A stretch of 64,000 nt of DNA, taken from the NCBI RefSeq assembly GCF_902459465.1, contig NC_047068.1, positions 6,882,001-6,946,000 of the forward strand, read 5' to 3'. This DNA is from Asterias rubens (taxonomy: Eukaryota > Echinodermata > Asteroidea > Forcipulatida > Asteriidae). Under the pieces are notes generated by a model, which saw only the letters and a program-made list of their open reading frames with translations, made no database searches and had not been told where the DNA came from. Numbering within the stretch: the first letter of the stretch is position 1; each line of letters opens with the position of its first letter. Of the stretch, positions 11,801 to 24,976 are shown piece after piece. The translations under genes were made by a program, and so were the position numbers.

Positions 11801-14800
11801 CCTGGCACACTCCAGTCCAGAGTTCGAAAAAGATTCCCAAATGCTGAATCATCTTTGAAGCTTTATCAATCTTTACCTTTCAATCATTTGTAATATTACT
11901 ATTTTTGTAAGATAACTTTGTATCGTTTGCATAACTATACCAGGTACTTGTTATTGGGTTGCTTGATAAAGAAATTAACATAGAATGACTGAACTTTGAA
12001 TTTTGTGGTGCAATCTTTTCAAGAGCAATTCTACAATAAATGAAGTTTGTGTCGGAATTTAGTTTGTTGACCTTATGGAATGGCTTGGCCATCACTAGGC
12101 CTAGCCATCACTAGACATTGTTATAAAATAGTTTTTATATTAAGAGATTCATTTAACACAACAGTATGCCCTTTGTGAGTGTTTTTGTTACCTTCCCCCT
12201 CCCCCTTTAAGGTGAAATGTTTTTATTTTATTTGCACTTAAAATTGAATTGACAAGCTGTTGAGTTGAAGCATATTTGCCAGTTGCAACTTTGTCAAAAA
12301 GGAAAAAGTTTCCTTAAAAATTATCCGCCTAAACTTGCAAAAAACATGTAAAGTTTACCGAATTTGGGTTCTGTTCCAATGAGTTGCAAACCCCAGTTGC
12401 TGTTAATATAGAATCCTGCATTTTACTCTCTGTTAAATACAAAGTTTGTGCTCAAGATACCGTTATTTTGATATAACGCTACTTGGTTGGTTCAAAGACG
12501 TTTATACCCAAAGGAAATTATGTTGTGCCTAGTAAAGTATAGTTTATGCCTACATGTAGGTAAGGTCATGGCCTACTCCTGAAATGCTCACAATAGTACA
12601 GGGGGTGTTTTTGTGATTAACATAAACATATCTTGAAGGTTAACTTGATATTAGACCTGCCACAGAACAGACTATCCTTACAGTGAATATTTTTGTCAGT
12701 ACTACATTATTGTTTGTTTGATATTTGAAGGTTGCACTTTTCATTTGTTTTCCTTCTTCATGCAGTCTGTTTCCAGAACAGTTCCTGGAGTAGGACTCTA
12801 CTTCTGCTCCCTTCATACACTCAAAACAAAGTTGGGGTGAGTTGTCATTACGACTTAATTATTTATCTTTGTTGAGTAGATTTGCAGCTGGAGTGTACAT
12901 GTAGTGACCTTTAGGGTGGATTATAGGCATGTGTTAGACCAAAATATTTTGATGGAGTTGATATTACCTTCTGAAATGCCGCTTAAACAGGCTTTACAGC
13001 CAGAAGAAAACAATTTTCCTCATATTTGTAAGTTAAGTGTGTTAAACACCTCAGTACTTCCTACTAGAGTGCTGCATCGTTAATATTTATACTAAAATAG
13101 TTTCATTACACTTAAAATTAGGATACAACATGTATGCATGGTCCTTATGGAAGTAACTTTAAATGGTTCATATCTGGGCTTATCTCCATTGCACTGTTTG
13201 CCACAAAGTGATTGTGCCCTGAGAAGCATCATGGACCCTGTAAAGTGCGCACTTCTGATGCTGTATCAGGGCGTAGTGCAGGATTATGATGAACCAGTGC
13301 ATTGAAATTGAGTCCTGCTGTGCAGTTGATATCTCATACGATAGTTAACTTTATTCATTACCCTACATGTATATCTACTACACGGGACTCATGTAAAACC
13401 GCTTTCAAAACAGACTTATTTAAATCTATCTAAGTTTGTTCAGTTTCTGCTATTTCATCACACTGAAAATCATCAATTTTTTTGTTTCATTGCGTAGAAA
13501 GCCGGCATGTTATTATTATTAATACTATTTATCCACAGATGGACGGATCCCAACCCATTACAAGCCATAACACTAGGCATGTTAGCACGCTGTGTAGCAG
13601 GAGGAATGATGCTCCCTGTCACAGTAGTCAAGACCCGCTATGAGGTGAGTCATCACATCCTATTGGTCACTTAGTAATGCTGGAATTCAAGAGGTCATAG
13701 TGAGGTCGCAGCCTTCAGTCTCGGGCCTACTGGCTATGACCTAATCCTTCACATTGATGTTAGAGATAAGGCTGGAGTTTTAAAATTTAGCAACATAAAA
13801 AATACAATGTTTTTTGTTACTTAGCCCTTTGATCCTTGGTTGTATGTCACTTTGTTGGGTAAAAGTCAATATATTCACAGTCTGACAGCCATGTATCACT
13901 TAATTGAATTGTTTAGACTAATGTTGGTCCCAAGAATAGCTTCATCAGATAACGTGTTTGTTCAGCCCGGTGTGAATGTCAAAGACATGTTGGGTTGTAT
14001 GTTTAATGTCAATGGCAGATTAGTATTTCATTTTCTAGGAATCTTGTTTCAATGTCGATATTTGTTTGGGACTTTCAATTTGTCATCTTTAAAATTTACA
14101 AGCTGGTTTTTAAGTTTCTCAAAACTGAAAAACACTTTATGAAACCTTGCTATATTCTGGCACTTTCCTCTTCCTGGACAAACCGCAGTGGTATTTCTAT
14201 ATTCGGGAGTTTTACAAATTCCAAAAATTTACAAAAATTGTACAACTTTTGTAGCTATGATTTTTTTTTAGGATTAAAAAAGGATTGCCTCAGTAACAAA
14301 CCTTGCTCAGAGCTTAGTTGTTAAATAGTTGTGGGTTACATCTCTCAATCATGGCAAAAGAATGTTACAAACATACAATGATGACACGCTAGAATTGAAG
14401 ATAACTGATTTCCTTTGAAAACTGATATTTCAGAGCGAAGCTTACCAGTACAAGACAGTCAGAGGAGCTTTGAAGAGTATCTACAACACCGAAGGTACTA
14501 AAGGTAAGCAATATCATGGAAATATTCGTTTTTGTTTACCTGTTGTTATTTGTCAATAAGCAAATACTAGACGGTTGTAGTGAATCAAAAAATACCTAGC
14601 TTGCTCAAGGCAGTCAAATTATTCACTCCGAAAAAAGACAGCCTCTGTAAAAGCCCACTCTTATACACTGTGGCCGTTGAACAGTGGGCGTTGAGCGATG
14701 TGACAGTGTATACTGTAAGGTCGTGCGGTATGATTACACACGCTAAGCACAGTGTATACAGGTGGGTTTACAGCAGCGTCTTTTCGGAGTGAATGATGCG

Positions 14801-17800
14801 ACTGCCTTGAGCAAGGCTAACAAATACCGGGCATGATATTCCTCCTATTTAGTCTGAAATTGTATTTAATCCTAAACCACATATTTATATAGGTCAGCCA
14901 TTGTTCTAAAGCAATTTTTCCAAAGACCAAAACTCAAACCTGTAATACGTAAAAGAAAAACTGTCAAATTTCACAAAGTATTGTCAAGCTGGGACACTAT
15001 GTAGTTGTTGGTGTGTTGTTTTTTGTTCAATAATTCCTATGCTTTCTCTCTCCATAGGTCTATTCAGTGGAATGGCAGCCACTCTATTGCGAGATGCCCC
15101 CTTCTCAGGAATCTATCTACTGTTTTACACACAGACCAAGAAAGCAATACCCCCAGGTGAGTGTTCTATGCCCATCCCACCCCGGTAATTCAGTGACACT
15201 CTGTTGTTGGTCTATTCTTGCTTGCAAAACAAGAAAGTCAATTCTCATCTGTGATTTGGGGGAAACCAGCTTTCGTATTTCAACCAAAATTGAATACATA
15301 CATTGCATTTGTTTTCAATAACTAAACGCAAGATACCCATATACAGAGTGTCACACCACTGACAGGTAAGGTGAAAGTAGCTGGTTTTTGTTTTTCTGTC
15401 CACTGACTAATTTGGAATTTTCTTTTACATTGATAACAACTGAACTTTCAGGTTAAACATGCAAAACTTCTTCTTCGAGTGTCTTGCGGTTCATCTACCT
15501 GTTGTATGGAGGAATGTCGGCCAAACAAGTTGAGGACGGTTACGGTGCGGCGATCAATAAACCATGGCTGTCCCACCTGAACTCTCCAGAACTGTGACGC
15601 TTAGCCACGGGTTTGTAATGGTTAACTTAACTGCAAAGGTTAAAGTATTGAACAGTCGGCAAGTGTTGGGAAAAGGGGGTCTTGGTCGTCTGATAAAGAG
15701 AAAAGGGAATTGCAGATGGTTCTACGTCATTCACACACGCTTACACACACACACTCATGGATACTACATGACTGGATTACGTCATTTAATTGGTCTGTAT
15801 AAAACCAGTGACACTTTGTCATGAAAGGATCATTAAAGAGATTGTGCAAAATTGGTCGACACCAAAATTGCACCTTCCCTGAAACCAGAAATCGTACTTA
15901 GTTTTTTTTGCAATTTCCTGGCAAATTTTCACTGTAGTTTTTTGTTTTCTTTTTGTGCATGCTATTTTTTATCGGCTCGTTGGTGTATGGTCATACATGT
16001 ATTGTGTGAAATTGTCTTGTATGTGTTAAGAAATTTCTTACATCTTTTGCTGGAAAGGGGTGGGGTGGCGTAAAATGTCCCTGTGAATGTATTCAGTTGA
16101 TTTGAATTAATATTTCCTAAAAGAGAAATTATCAACATGTTTGACGGATATTGGCAATATCATTTTTCACAGTTCAGTAGCTGTTACAAACATAAAATTA
16201 AAATAAAGAACACATGCATCTTATTGAAAGTCATCACGCCAGATGGCGAACAAGAATCCTGTCTTGTGTCTGCCAGGCCTCTCAAGTTGTTCTCAAAATT
16301 CTAAGAAAGATGCCAGGCAGTGGAGTCAATTCTGTTAGCACAGTCTTTGTCTTGTGTTGTGTTTTGTTAATGTCAAAGTTTGTTCTGTCAGTAGTGCACA
16401 TCTGGCGAAAAAAAATCAACAAATTTGTGCCTTCACTGCTCAATAAGTTCATGCTACACTTTGAAATGATTTTCTAAAATGGTCTCAGTTTCTGTAGCTT
16501 GCAAAGGTTTGCTTACTGCTCCATGCCTCCCCCTTCCTCCTTCTTGTCTATAGTCTAAGGACAAAGCTTTTGTGTGTGCTTGCTTGTTTTTTATAGGGGA
16601 GTGGGCTGTTTTTTTTTCTCCATATTACATCATAAATAATCCTTAGCAAAGCAAGAATCTGTTAGAGTTTTTATTGCAACATTTTTATTCTAAATAAATT
16701 ATGAATGAGGCTGGTCATGGTCTTGGTCTTGGTTGGAAAGAGTGTAGGTCTTGGTTGTAGTGTCCAAAACTCAGCAGTTTAGTTCAATGAAACCGACTTA
16801 TTATAAGTGAAAGTATGATTAACGTAAAGTTGTTGGTGTGTTGCAGAACCTGACTCCAAGCAAACATTTTGCCCATTGTGCTTCCAGTTCCGCCAATGTG
16901 TAGAAAAGAAATAACCAGCGTTTTGCTAATATTGTCTAGTTTATTTGAATTGTCGAATGACAAATAGTCTGAAAACATCACTTGCGGAGTACTTATCCAG
17001 TGTTGACTTGTTACCCGTTTGATTTTTGAGAATACAATTTGCCCAACAGATTGATGCAAAAAAAAAAACACGCCGTCGTTTACTTGGCACAGCTTTAATG
17101 TTAACATTCTCAACAGATTTGTCATCCAAAATGTCAACCAAATGTTCGCGATATTGCCAATCCAAATGATGCCATTGGACATACCAATGGAGTCGAGTAT
17201 CCAGTGGTGTTGCATATATAGCACACATACATGGAGTAGATTATAAGAAACATACATGCACATCCAGGGTTCTGAGTAGAGCCTGGATGAGTACTCTTGC
17301 TGCATGGAATGAGACTAATGGTCCACGACTGAGGTCATGTTATTAACAATTCTTTTCTTTCTCAAAATCATTCCACAAGAAAGGCCGACAGAAAAAGTTC
17401 ATACAAGAAATTATGCTTACAACATTAGAGATGCATATTCTGTGTTTTTCAGGAATAAGATGCGTGTCTGGACTTTTGACATGGATCTGTCTCACTTAGT
17501 GTGATTAATTATATATTTTCTTATGCAGGGTTTATATGTGTAGAAGGATCTAAAGTACTTTGCGTACTACGTCCTCTACACTAGAAATTCAACAACTTGT
17601 CTGTTGATGTTATCAAAAAGATGGGAAACGAATTGTTTTTATAAAGGTGGAGAAAATGCTGGGAAACCAGTCGCCTTTCTCAAACCTCGGCTTAGGCTTC
17701 AGCTCCAAGCTCCGTCTGCTGATGCTCAAACCACCGCTTGGAAAATACAAGCTGCTCCCCAAAAAGGAAAAAGGGATGAAGGCTGAGCTGCATTTCCACT

Positions 17801-19078
17801 GCGTACGTAGCGTGTAGCCAGAGATGGAGCCCAAGCTGAGGTTTGAGAAAGGCCCCAGGCTTGGCAGGGAATATGCATCTCTAACTCTTTAAAAATTTTT
17901 ATATCGAACAGGCAGGCTGAACTTGATGTTTCATGCCATTCATAGATGGTTCATGCCATTCATATAAGCACAGTGTGGAACTATTTGTGTCGAGTTACAT
18001 ACGGCATGTTCTAGTAATTAACGTCTGTTTCGTTTCTGTTGTAGATATTTCGATATGTCACCATAATAATGATCATTATTCAAGTCCTGTTTCCGAGAAT
18101 CAGGATATTGTCCATGAAACAATGATTCTAACTTGAGATGATGCTTTATTTTTAAGATTCACTAAACCATGTATTTCATCAACGTCTTGTCCATTGCTCT
18201 TGTTTCTTTTCAGATATGATAACCCCCCATATGATGCCCACCATCAACTTCTCGTCAGGCCTGCTGGCAGGGGTTTTAGCGTCGGCGGTCACCCAACCGG
18301 CCGATGTCATCAAAACCCACATGCAACTCTACCCCCAAAAACATAAGAAGGTTATGGCCACAGTGCAGTATGTTATCAAGGTAAGATGAAATACAGTGTA
18401 AATGGTAGAACCTAAAAGCATCAACTGTAGGACAATTAAGAAACTAAATTTGTTTTTTTGATTCCGAAAGTATTGTGAAACAATTATCTGCTTATGAAAA
18501 TTAACAAAAGCACAGTCACAAGTAGTAATACCCATGACATGATATTTTGGCTGGTAAAATTTTTCTGTGAGGCACTATTATCTATTTTTAGTTGGTCTGC
18601 ACATTTGCAATTTATTTTTGCTTGCAAAGTTTCAGAGCTTCTAGTGTTCAAAAATCCATGCTGTGTGTTTTCTCGCTCTCCTGCCTTTTTTCATGTGTGT
18701 GTTTTATCATTGTTGTTAAATGTTTGTGTTTTATTGTCGTTGCAGAAAAGTGGAGTGAACGGCCTGTTCCGAGGCATGTTGCCTAGGTGCTTAAGGAGGA
18801 CACTGATGGCCTCTCTGGCATGGACAGTATATGAACAGGTAATGCAGGCATGGTTTGAATATAGGAGGGGATTCAATTAATTGTGGCCCTCTGTAAGTTG
18901 ATGGTTCATAATTGAAAGAAGTGACTCGGAGTTACTGCATTGGTAGTATCTTCACTACTTTGCCTCATATTTTCTGTGCCATTGGTTTAATGTAGTTCAT
19001 TCAACAATTGTGATTATTAATTTCAGATCATTTGCCTTCCTTTCATTGCAGGTGATAGTAAAGTTCGGCCTGAAGTAG
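8863..19078 (+). CDS. SLC25A38: SLC25A38 (appoptosin), mitochondrial glycine carrier; nine coding exons
   Basis: Inner-membrane carrier that brings glycine into mitochondria for 5-aminolevulinate and haem synthesis (family knowledge). Coding exons: 8863-8931, 10845-11042, 12766-12836, 13539-13644, 14434-14503, 15058-15156, 18214-18380, 18746-18838, 19052-19078. All introns are GT-AG and all phases join, giving 299 residues. The three SLC25 repeats carry their P-x-D/T-x-x-K signatures: QPLDLVKTR (P46, D48, K51), [11 protein letters not shown] (P139, T141, K144) and [11 protein letters not shown] (P233, D235, K238). Long blocks match the vertebrate protein as I know it, e.g. [19 protein letters not shown] and RRTLMA-AWTVYE. 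The ATG at 8863 gives a short polar N-terminus before the first carrier repeat, as in the family. A likely poly(A) signal AATAAA is at 19246, with another at 19334. Confidence 0.96.
10594..10762. mobile_element. MITE, family F (first copy), in SLC25A38 intron 1
   Basis: About 168 bp with terminal inverted repeats TAAGCCTGGTTCATACTTCC and GGAAGTATGAACCGTGCTTTA. A second copy is at 34694-34869 and a part copy at 55225-55302. No coding capacity. Confidence 0.85.
14597..14819. mobile_element. 223-bp inverted-repeat element in SLC25A38 intron 5
   Basis: Arms of about 70 bp pair imperfectly: TAGCTTGCTCAAGGCAGTC at the left, GACTGCCTTGAGCAAGGCTA at the right, continuing inward through ATTCACTCCGAAAA and TATACACTGTG. 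Flanking AAATACC occurs on both sides, suggesting a target-site duplication of 7-8 bp. No ORF for a transposase. Confidence 0.85.
17424..17885. mobile_element. Probable inverted-repeat element in SLC25A38 intron 6, possibly composite
   Basis: Outer motifs AGAGATGCATATTC (about 17428) and GAATATGCATCTCT (about 17869) are inverted. Inside lies a second inverted pair, TTTCTCAAACCTCGGCTTAG at about 17677 and CCAAGCTGAGGTTTGAGAAA at about 17831. A fragment of the inner motif (AAACCTCGGCTTAGGCTC) recurs near 54651. Boundaries are approximate. Confidence 0.55.
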
Positions 19079-22000
19079 CCGCAACATCCGGCTTGTCCGC
19101 ACTCTCTATGTCTCATAGGAGTCTAAAGCCTGAAATGGAAAAAGACCTCCAGCAGGTTATCCTGCCTGGAGGGAAGCCTTCACATTGGAAGTGATGGCCA
19201 GAGGATGGAGAAAGAAAGCCCTGTAATACAGTGGTTGAAATGTAAAATAAAACATATTGTAGTCGTTTAAAAGTGTTTAATCTGAAAATCATCTGCCAGT
19301 GGTCACATCCGAGCTTGGTTCAAATAAGCTTCAAATAAATTATAGTAAAAAGTATTTCAAGTGGGAAATAAAACTTACAATAGATCCTAAAACTAAAAAT
19401 GCATGATTGGTATTTGCACAGCCTCTTAAAGCCTTGGGTTTGGTGTTCACTTAATGCAAGGAAGGTGCAATAATAATAGGTAAACACACTTAAGAATGTA
19501 TTTTAAAAGAAAAGTACAATGTATTCAAATGAGTCTTATTCTTGTGACATTTTTACATGTACATTTAGTTTTCAGTATTATTTAGTTGTGTAGCCAACAA
19601 GGTTTTTCGCTGGAATATTAAAAAGCAATTAAAATGCTATTTATAAAACGCAACATCTCAGAACCTATTTAAAAAGAGTGTATTTAGTTTTATGATATAT
19701 TTGTTAACTTCCTGAAACTATTAGTTACCTCAAACCCACGTTTATTCCCCAAGGCCTTAAGAGGTTGCAGACATTGATTGATGTGGAATTCTAAATTTTC
19801 TGCCAGATAACGAAATTTGAATGGAATTTGAGCCAAGCTTAACAAATTTAGATGCATTGTTGAAAATGGTGTGACTGCGTGTAATACTGGTGTGTGAATT
19901 TTTAATGTGTCCCCCCCCCCCATTTTGTCCTAATTTTGTTTTCTATATTTTCTTCTTTATTTGATTGGGGTGGGGGTGTTTATTTTTAATTTGAAATCAT
20001 TCAACACTGAAATTTCCAGATTCTGTACCTATAAGCTGCACAAGGCAGGGTTATAAAAAAACTTGTCCAAGATGTAAATATATCATTAAAAAAAAAAAAA
20101 AAATGAAATGTACAGAAAGTATTTTACGTTAGTCTTATTGCTTTGCATAATTAATTATTTTGTTTAGAAACGCACAAAGCAAAGTGATACAAAGTCTGAG
20201 AAATCTGAGTGTTGACGGTTGAGTATTGTACATAAGTTGATGTTGGCCGTCTAAGGCCGATTTATTGTTATTGAAACGGACGATTCTGTTATACCAATTT
20301 ATTTCTTCATTGTCACATTGTACAGTTTAAAAAATAATGACAGTGGGGAATGCTTGAAGATACTAATACAAGCTGCTCGTTGAAAACTCATAATTAGAAT
20401 AGTTAACAAGTTTTTATTGTCTGAAATCATTGTGAATGAGTGAGATACGGCGGTAGAAGTTATTAAAAGCCTGTGCATAAAAATATTATTTGGAGCATAC
20501 CAAGTTTACAATGATAATCACAATATGTCGACATTGAAAATTGGGACTACATGTGTACTAATGACGGCCAAGCCGTGTACTTGAAAGGTATTGCATTTTG
20601 TACACGTTCACTTTTAAACCCTGTAGAGAATATAACGCATTGAACCTTATTTTGCACATGATTGGAAATATACACCATTGTGCATTGATTGGTTTCATAA
20701 AATAATTAGCCAGTAAACCAGTTGGGTTATCTTTCAATTCTGAATACAACTCAAGAGAGTGATTTTCTAAATACAAGAGTGACTTGACTTATTTTCTGTA
20801 CCGGTAGTTCTGGGCGCCAATTGGCACAATGGGTATGGTGTGCATGAGCTGATCAAATGATCATGGATGCCTCATTATGACTTTCAGTACAATTGACACA
20901 AGTCTTGCGTTGATTTGAACATTGAGAACTGTTTTAGTGCGTGCTTCTTTCCAGATGCAACTGTTTATGGGCCAGACTTGCACAGTCTACAGTGGTAGAT
21001 AACTTATCGGCACCAATATTTCCACACCATTTTTCAGATGTGGCGATCGGTGGGAACTTTTTTTTTGAAAACTCAATGCCAATGTTTTTTGAAATAATTG
21101 AACATGTTCATAATGCATACAAAGTGGCATTAATCATGAAAATCTGGTGCATCTTTTTTGTGTTTAAGCCAGTACTGGTTCATGCAGGAGTGACTCCAGT
21201 ATTTAGTCTTATAGGAACTGATCATGTATGGAATGTTGACTGTGTGTATAGATCGTGCAAGTCCAATTTCCTTTGGGTTCGCATTGCTTGTAAATGATAA
21301 AAAACTATGCACTTTAATGGATCCCAATGGAATGTGCACAAGACTTGCACAATCTATTGTTGAGGTTTCAACTCTTTATTACCTAGACTCGCGTCAAAAG
21401 CGAGAAACTAAATCTTGCTGTATTGTTATCGTTATGCGGTTAGCATGACAACCTTTTACATTATTGTACATACAACAGAGCTTTAAGCTGTCATGCAGTG
21501 TGTCGTATTGTTGGACGAACCAGCAGTGCATTATTACAAATTGAATTACAGAAACAGTTAAATATTTTCATTTTTAGGGTGTTCTTTTTAATTTTTAGGA
21601 GACTTGGAAATTTTGAGGAGGCAAATTTGCTGTAACATTCCCCTTGTGTACACAAAGTAGACTTGTCTCTACAAAAAATATGTATTGCTTGTTAAGAAAT
21701 ACATTTAAGTGACTACCTAAAGACTGACTGAAACAGGCGCTAACTAACTTGCTACGGCATCTTATAAGTAAAGTACATAAAAGGGCATTATCAATTGGCA
21801 TTACAGCTAATACTTCTAAAATGTAGTGCATGAAATGTTAACCCTCATAAGTTTTCTTGATAAATCTTGCACAAAGTCAAGATACCTTGTGTAATTCGAC
21901 ATGAATAATTAAAGTGTTTTATACTGCAGCTGTACTATTATCAGGCATTGTGTAATTATTATTATTGAAAATAACACTTGTAAATATTTAATAAATGCCA

Positions 22001-23682
22001 AGTACAGCTACAGTGGTGTTAAGAAAATAATTATTTTAATTAATTTTTTTTTGCCAAATAAACAATACTTGTAATTGATTTTGTGTACATTTGTATTTTT
22101 TTTTCTTCAAGTCCTTTGTATGCACATTGAAATAATACTTGAAATTAACAACGCTTGAGGAGAAAAAGAAATAGCAATGTGATCGATCATGAAACAAGCA
22201 CTTGTGGAATTACGGACAAATATTCGTTTCTACATGCATCCGATGTATAATATATTATGTATAATATATTATGTCTAAAAAAAACAAGTTGGATGGATAT
22301 TTTTTTTATGCAAAGAAGGCAGGCCATAAATTTGTATTACTCTACATTATTATGAAGACTTTAGCAAACTGGATGCCCAGCTGAAAATGGAACATCCCCT
22401 TTTCTAAATGATGTCTGATTTTGTTATGTACATGTACATGTATTGTGTATGCACACCATACATGACCCTTGCAGATGCTCGAAAATTGTACCAAGAGTAG
22501 GAGGGTCAAGAGTAGTTTTTACAAGTAGCCACTGATTGTATCCCAAGTTCACTATTTGCACCAATGTCACATGCAGCTAATCACAGGGAAGTGGCGGGCA
22601 TGGTGTCTGATTTCAATTGCTCTTGGGGAAAAGTCTGAAAAATTGTCTTGTGATAATAGCCTGATTGTCTGATGTTAGGCATGTGAGAGTTCCTCTTTTC
22701 AGCTGATTTCCTCTTTTGGGGTTTTTTATTATCCTCTTTTTCTCTTCACTTTCTGTGTACAAAAGTATAGGAATATTATCTTTTCCACTTTTTTTCTTGC
22801 CCGGTTTTCTCTTTTCTCTTTTTCTCTTTTTTTCATGACTAGTTACTCACATGCCTATGGAGGCCTACATGTAGGTCAGCCATTGTACTCTATGAATATT
22901 CTTGCTTTTTTTCCCAAGAACCAAATACGCCCGAGTGGTGATAATGGCAAAAACATGATCGAGGTGTTCGCTGAATAAAGTCAGGTGGGCCTCCTCGTAT
23001 GCGTGGGAAGGAGAAACACCCTAACAATAAATACAAAATTCAAAGGGATTCCTTTTTTCTTTTTTACAAAACTTCTCAACCTGACAACCAAAGTATTGGA
23101 CTGACAATAGCTCCATCAAAGTCTTATACAAAGCATTCATTGTTGAGAACAATGATATTGCGAGGAGCTGTGTTCAGTTCTGGCTGAAGCACAGCATATA
23201 GTGTGTGGACATGATAAGAAGAAGAATTGTTGCATGTACACAATGACCATGTAAAATATAATAGAATTGTTTGGTGAACATGACTACAACACAAACTGGA
23301 CTAAACCAACATCACTTCCATTTACTCTTCACAGGTGTATTTATAGCAATAACTCTACAGGGGCTACCTAACCTTTTATAGGCAGTGGACACTATTGGTA
23401 AATTTAAAACTGTCAAACTATAAACCAAACCAAAAAACAAGACTTTGTACAGGTGGAGCTATAAACCACCTAACCAAGAACAAGTATTTCCTGTTAAACC
23501 ATGGAGGGTTCCTTTCCTTCCTCCATGGTTAGACACACATTAGACCACTGCACAGTCTATCAATATAGACTCATTTAAATATGGGCTAAACCCCAACCTT
23601 GTCCCACTTCACACTTTCCTGTATCGACTAGATCTATTTTAATACTGGTATGGTCCAATGCATCGCGACGGTTCACCTTGCA

Positions 23683-23997
23683 TTAAAGGAACATGTCAGA
23701 ATTGTTTTTTTGCTAAAACAAAACAGTTGCTGGCAGTGTAAGCACTTTATGTAATCCACCATATATAAACTGACAAACCTGATCGATCGGCCATCTGGGT
23801 CACGAAAAAATAATGAAAAACCGATTACACATTTTGCCAAAATTAGTTTTATTTTTTTCTCTCATCAAGTATGACATTTCAGACAGAAATATTTCAAGGG
23901 ATGTGTTTCACTATCAACACCATTGGACCGTGAAAGTTTATGTAAATCTGTGACCTTAGAGAAGTTTTTTCTTACCAATTCTGTAACGTTCCTTTAA
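23683..23997. mobile_element. Inverted-repeat element bounded by TTAAAGGAAC / GTTCCTTTAA
   Basis: About 315 bp. The left end TTAAAGGAACATGTCAGAATTG is mirrored by ACCAATTCTGTAACGTTCCTTTAA at the right. It has the same general build as the TTAA-flanked families A-C, but its interior differs. No ORF. Confidence 0.75.
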
Positions 23998-24462
23998 CAA
24001 CCAGATGCCTCCATATAGCCCCACACCCTCCCAAAATAAAACAGCCAGTTATACACCACTGATGATTAGTCTTGGGAAGAGTAAACTCATTCATTCCCAT
24101 TCTCTAGTTCATAAACACACTATCCAATCAACCCATTGCGACTAAAGAAATGTGTGGGTTTTTGGGGTGTTTTTTTGGGGGGGGGTCATCAAATGCTATT
24201 TTGCACAAATGGTACTACTAGTTTTGCCTTTAAAACCAATGGTGTTTGAAAGTGCACACAACCAACGTTCAAATAATACACTGCACACTGAAAATTTGCA
24301 CTGAATAAACATTTAGAGGGCACTGTCACTAGTTTTATTTTGCCCACCAATATCTAGGGAACAAAATTACGCACAGCGCCCTCTATGTCATTCATTATAA
24401 ATGTACAGTGAGGTGCACACAGATCTGAATGCACAAACACCATGGTCTTGAACCAAGGGGGT

Positions 24463-24591
24463 CAGGGGTGGATTTCACAAAGAGTTAAGACTAGCCTTAT
24501 CTCGTTAGGACTAGCCGTACATATTTTAAAATCTCCTAGGACTAGTTCTAAGTTAGGACCTGTCCTAACTCTTTGTGAAATCAACCCCTGG
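24463..24591. mobile_element. 129-bp inverted-repeat element
   Basis: Left arm CAGGGGTGGATTTCACAAAG, right arm CTTTGTGAAATCAACCCCTG, continuing inward through AGTTA-GACTAG / CTAGT-CTAACT stretches. Compact foldback of MITE type, no coding potential. A different inverted-repeat element lies about 60 bp downstream. Confidence 0.85.
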
Positions 24592-24652
24592 CTACTTTTT
24601 GTAACACAAAACACAATGTGTTACAACAAGCACCCAAGTCCTATTAATACTG

Positions 24653-24803
24653 GGTGCGGTCGTTTAGCTTCCCTGGGTCAACCCCGGTGTGTGGCGTGTT
24701 TTGTTTTCCAGGACGAACGTGGGTAATTATCTGCACACGTTCGCTCTGGAAAGAAAAAACGCCACACGACGGGGTCGACCCAGGGAAGCTAAACGAACGC
24801 ACC
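24653..24803. mobile_element. 151-bp inverted-repeat element
   Basis: Arms of about 45 bp: GGTGCG-TCGTTTAGCTTCC at the left and GGAAGCTAAACGA-CGCACC at the right, extending through CCTGGGTC-ACCCC and GTGTGGCG. It lies in the CEP20 3' flank. Non-coding. Confidence 0.87.
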
Positions 24804-24976
24804 AACAATGTGCTACATACATGTGTTTCATAATTCAAACAAAGCTAATGAATACTTGTCCTGAAAATACTGAGCGCTTTATGAGACGCCCGTCAGGTGT
24901 GACATCAAGGCCACAATATTATTACTGTTATTACTAATTACTATTTCTGTACATTGATTTCTAAGATATACTTCTG

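Larger units (their letters stand above)
19079..24976. other. 3' UTR of SLC25A38 and SLC25A38-CEP20 intergenic region
   Basis: AT-rich, with no convincing exon. Contents: poly(A) signals at 19246 and 19334, a C-run at about 19911-19921, an A-run near 20088, a CT-rich pyrimidine tract at about 22690-22840, three inverted-repeat elements (23683, 24463, 24653), a fragment of MITE family A near 23384, and the presumed CEP20 3' UTR on the minus strand. A minus-strand AATAAA at 24334-24339 could end CEP20, but is distant. Confidence 0.6.

Noticed and set aside
13840-14324. Two overlapping plus-strand ORFs in SLC25A38 intron 4
   Set aside because: Lie between well-defined exons 4 and 5 and show no conserved protein; chance ORFs.
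16784-17305. Minus-strand ORF of 173 codons in SLC25A38 intron 6
   Set aside because: Low-complexity composition typical of AT-rich intron DNA, no recognisable motif, antisense to a gene.
20941-21297. Plus-strand open stretch of 118 codons downstream of SLC25A38
   Set aside because: AT-rich composition, no family resemblance and no splice context; most likely a chance ORF in 3' flank.
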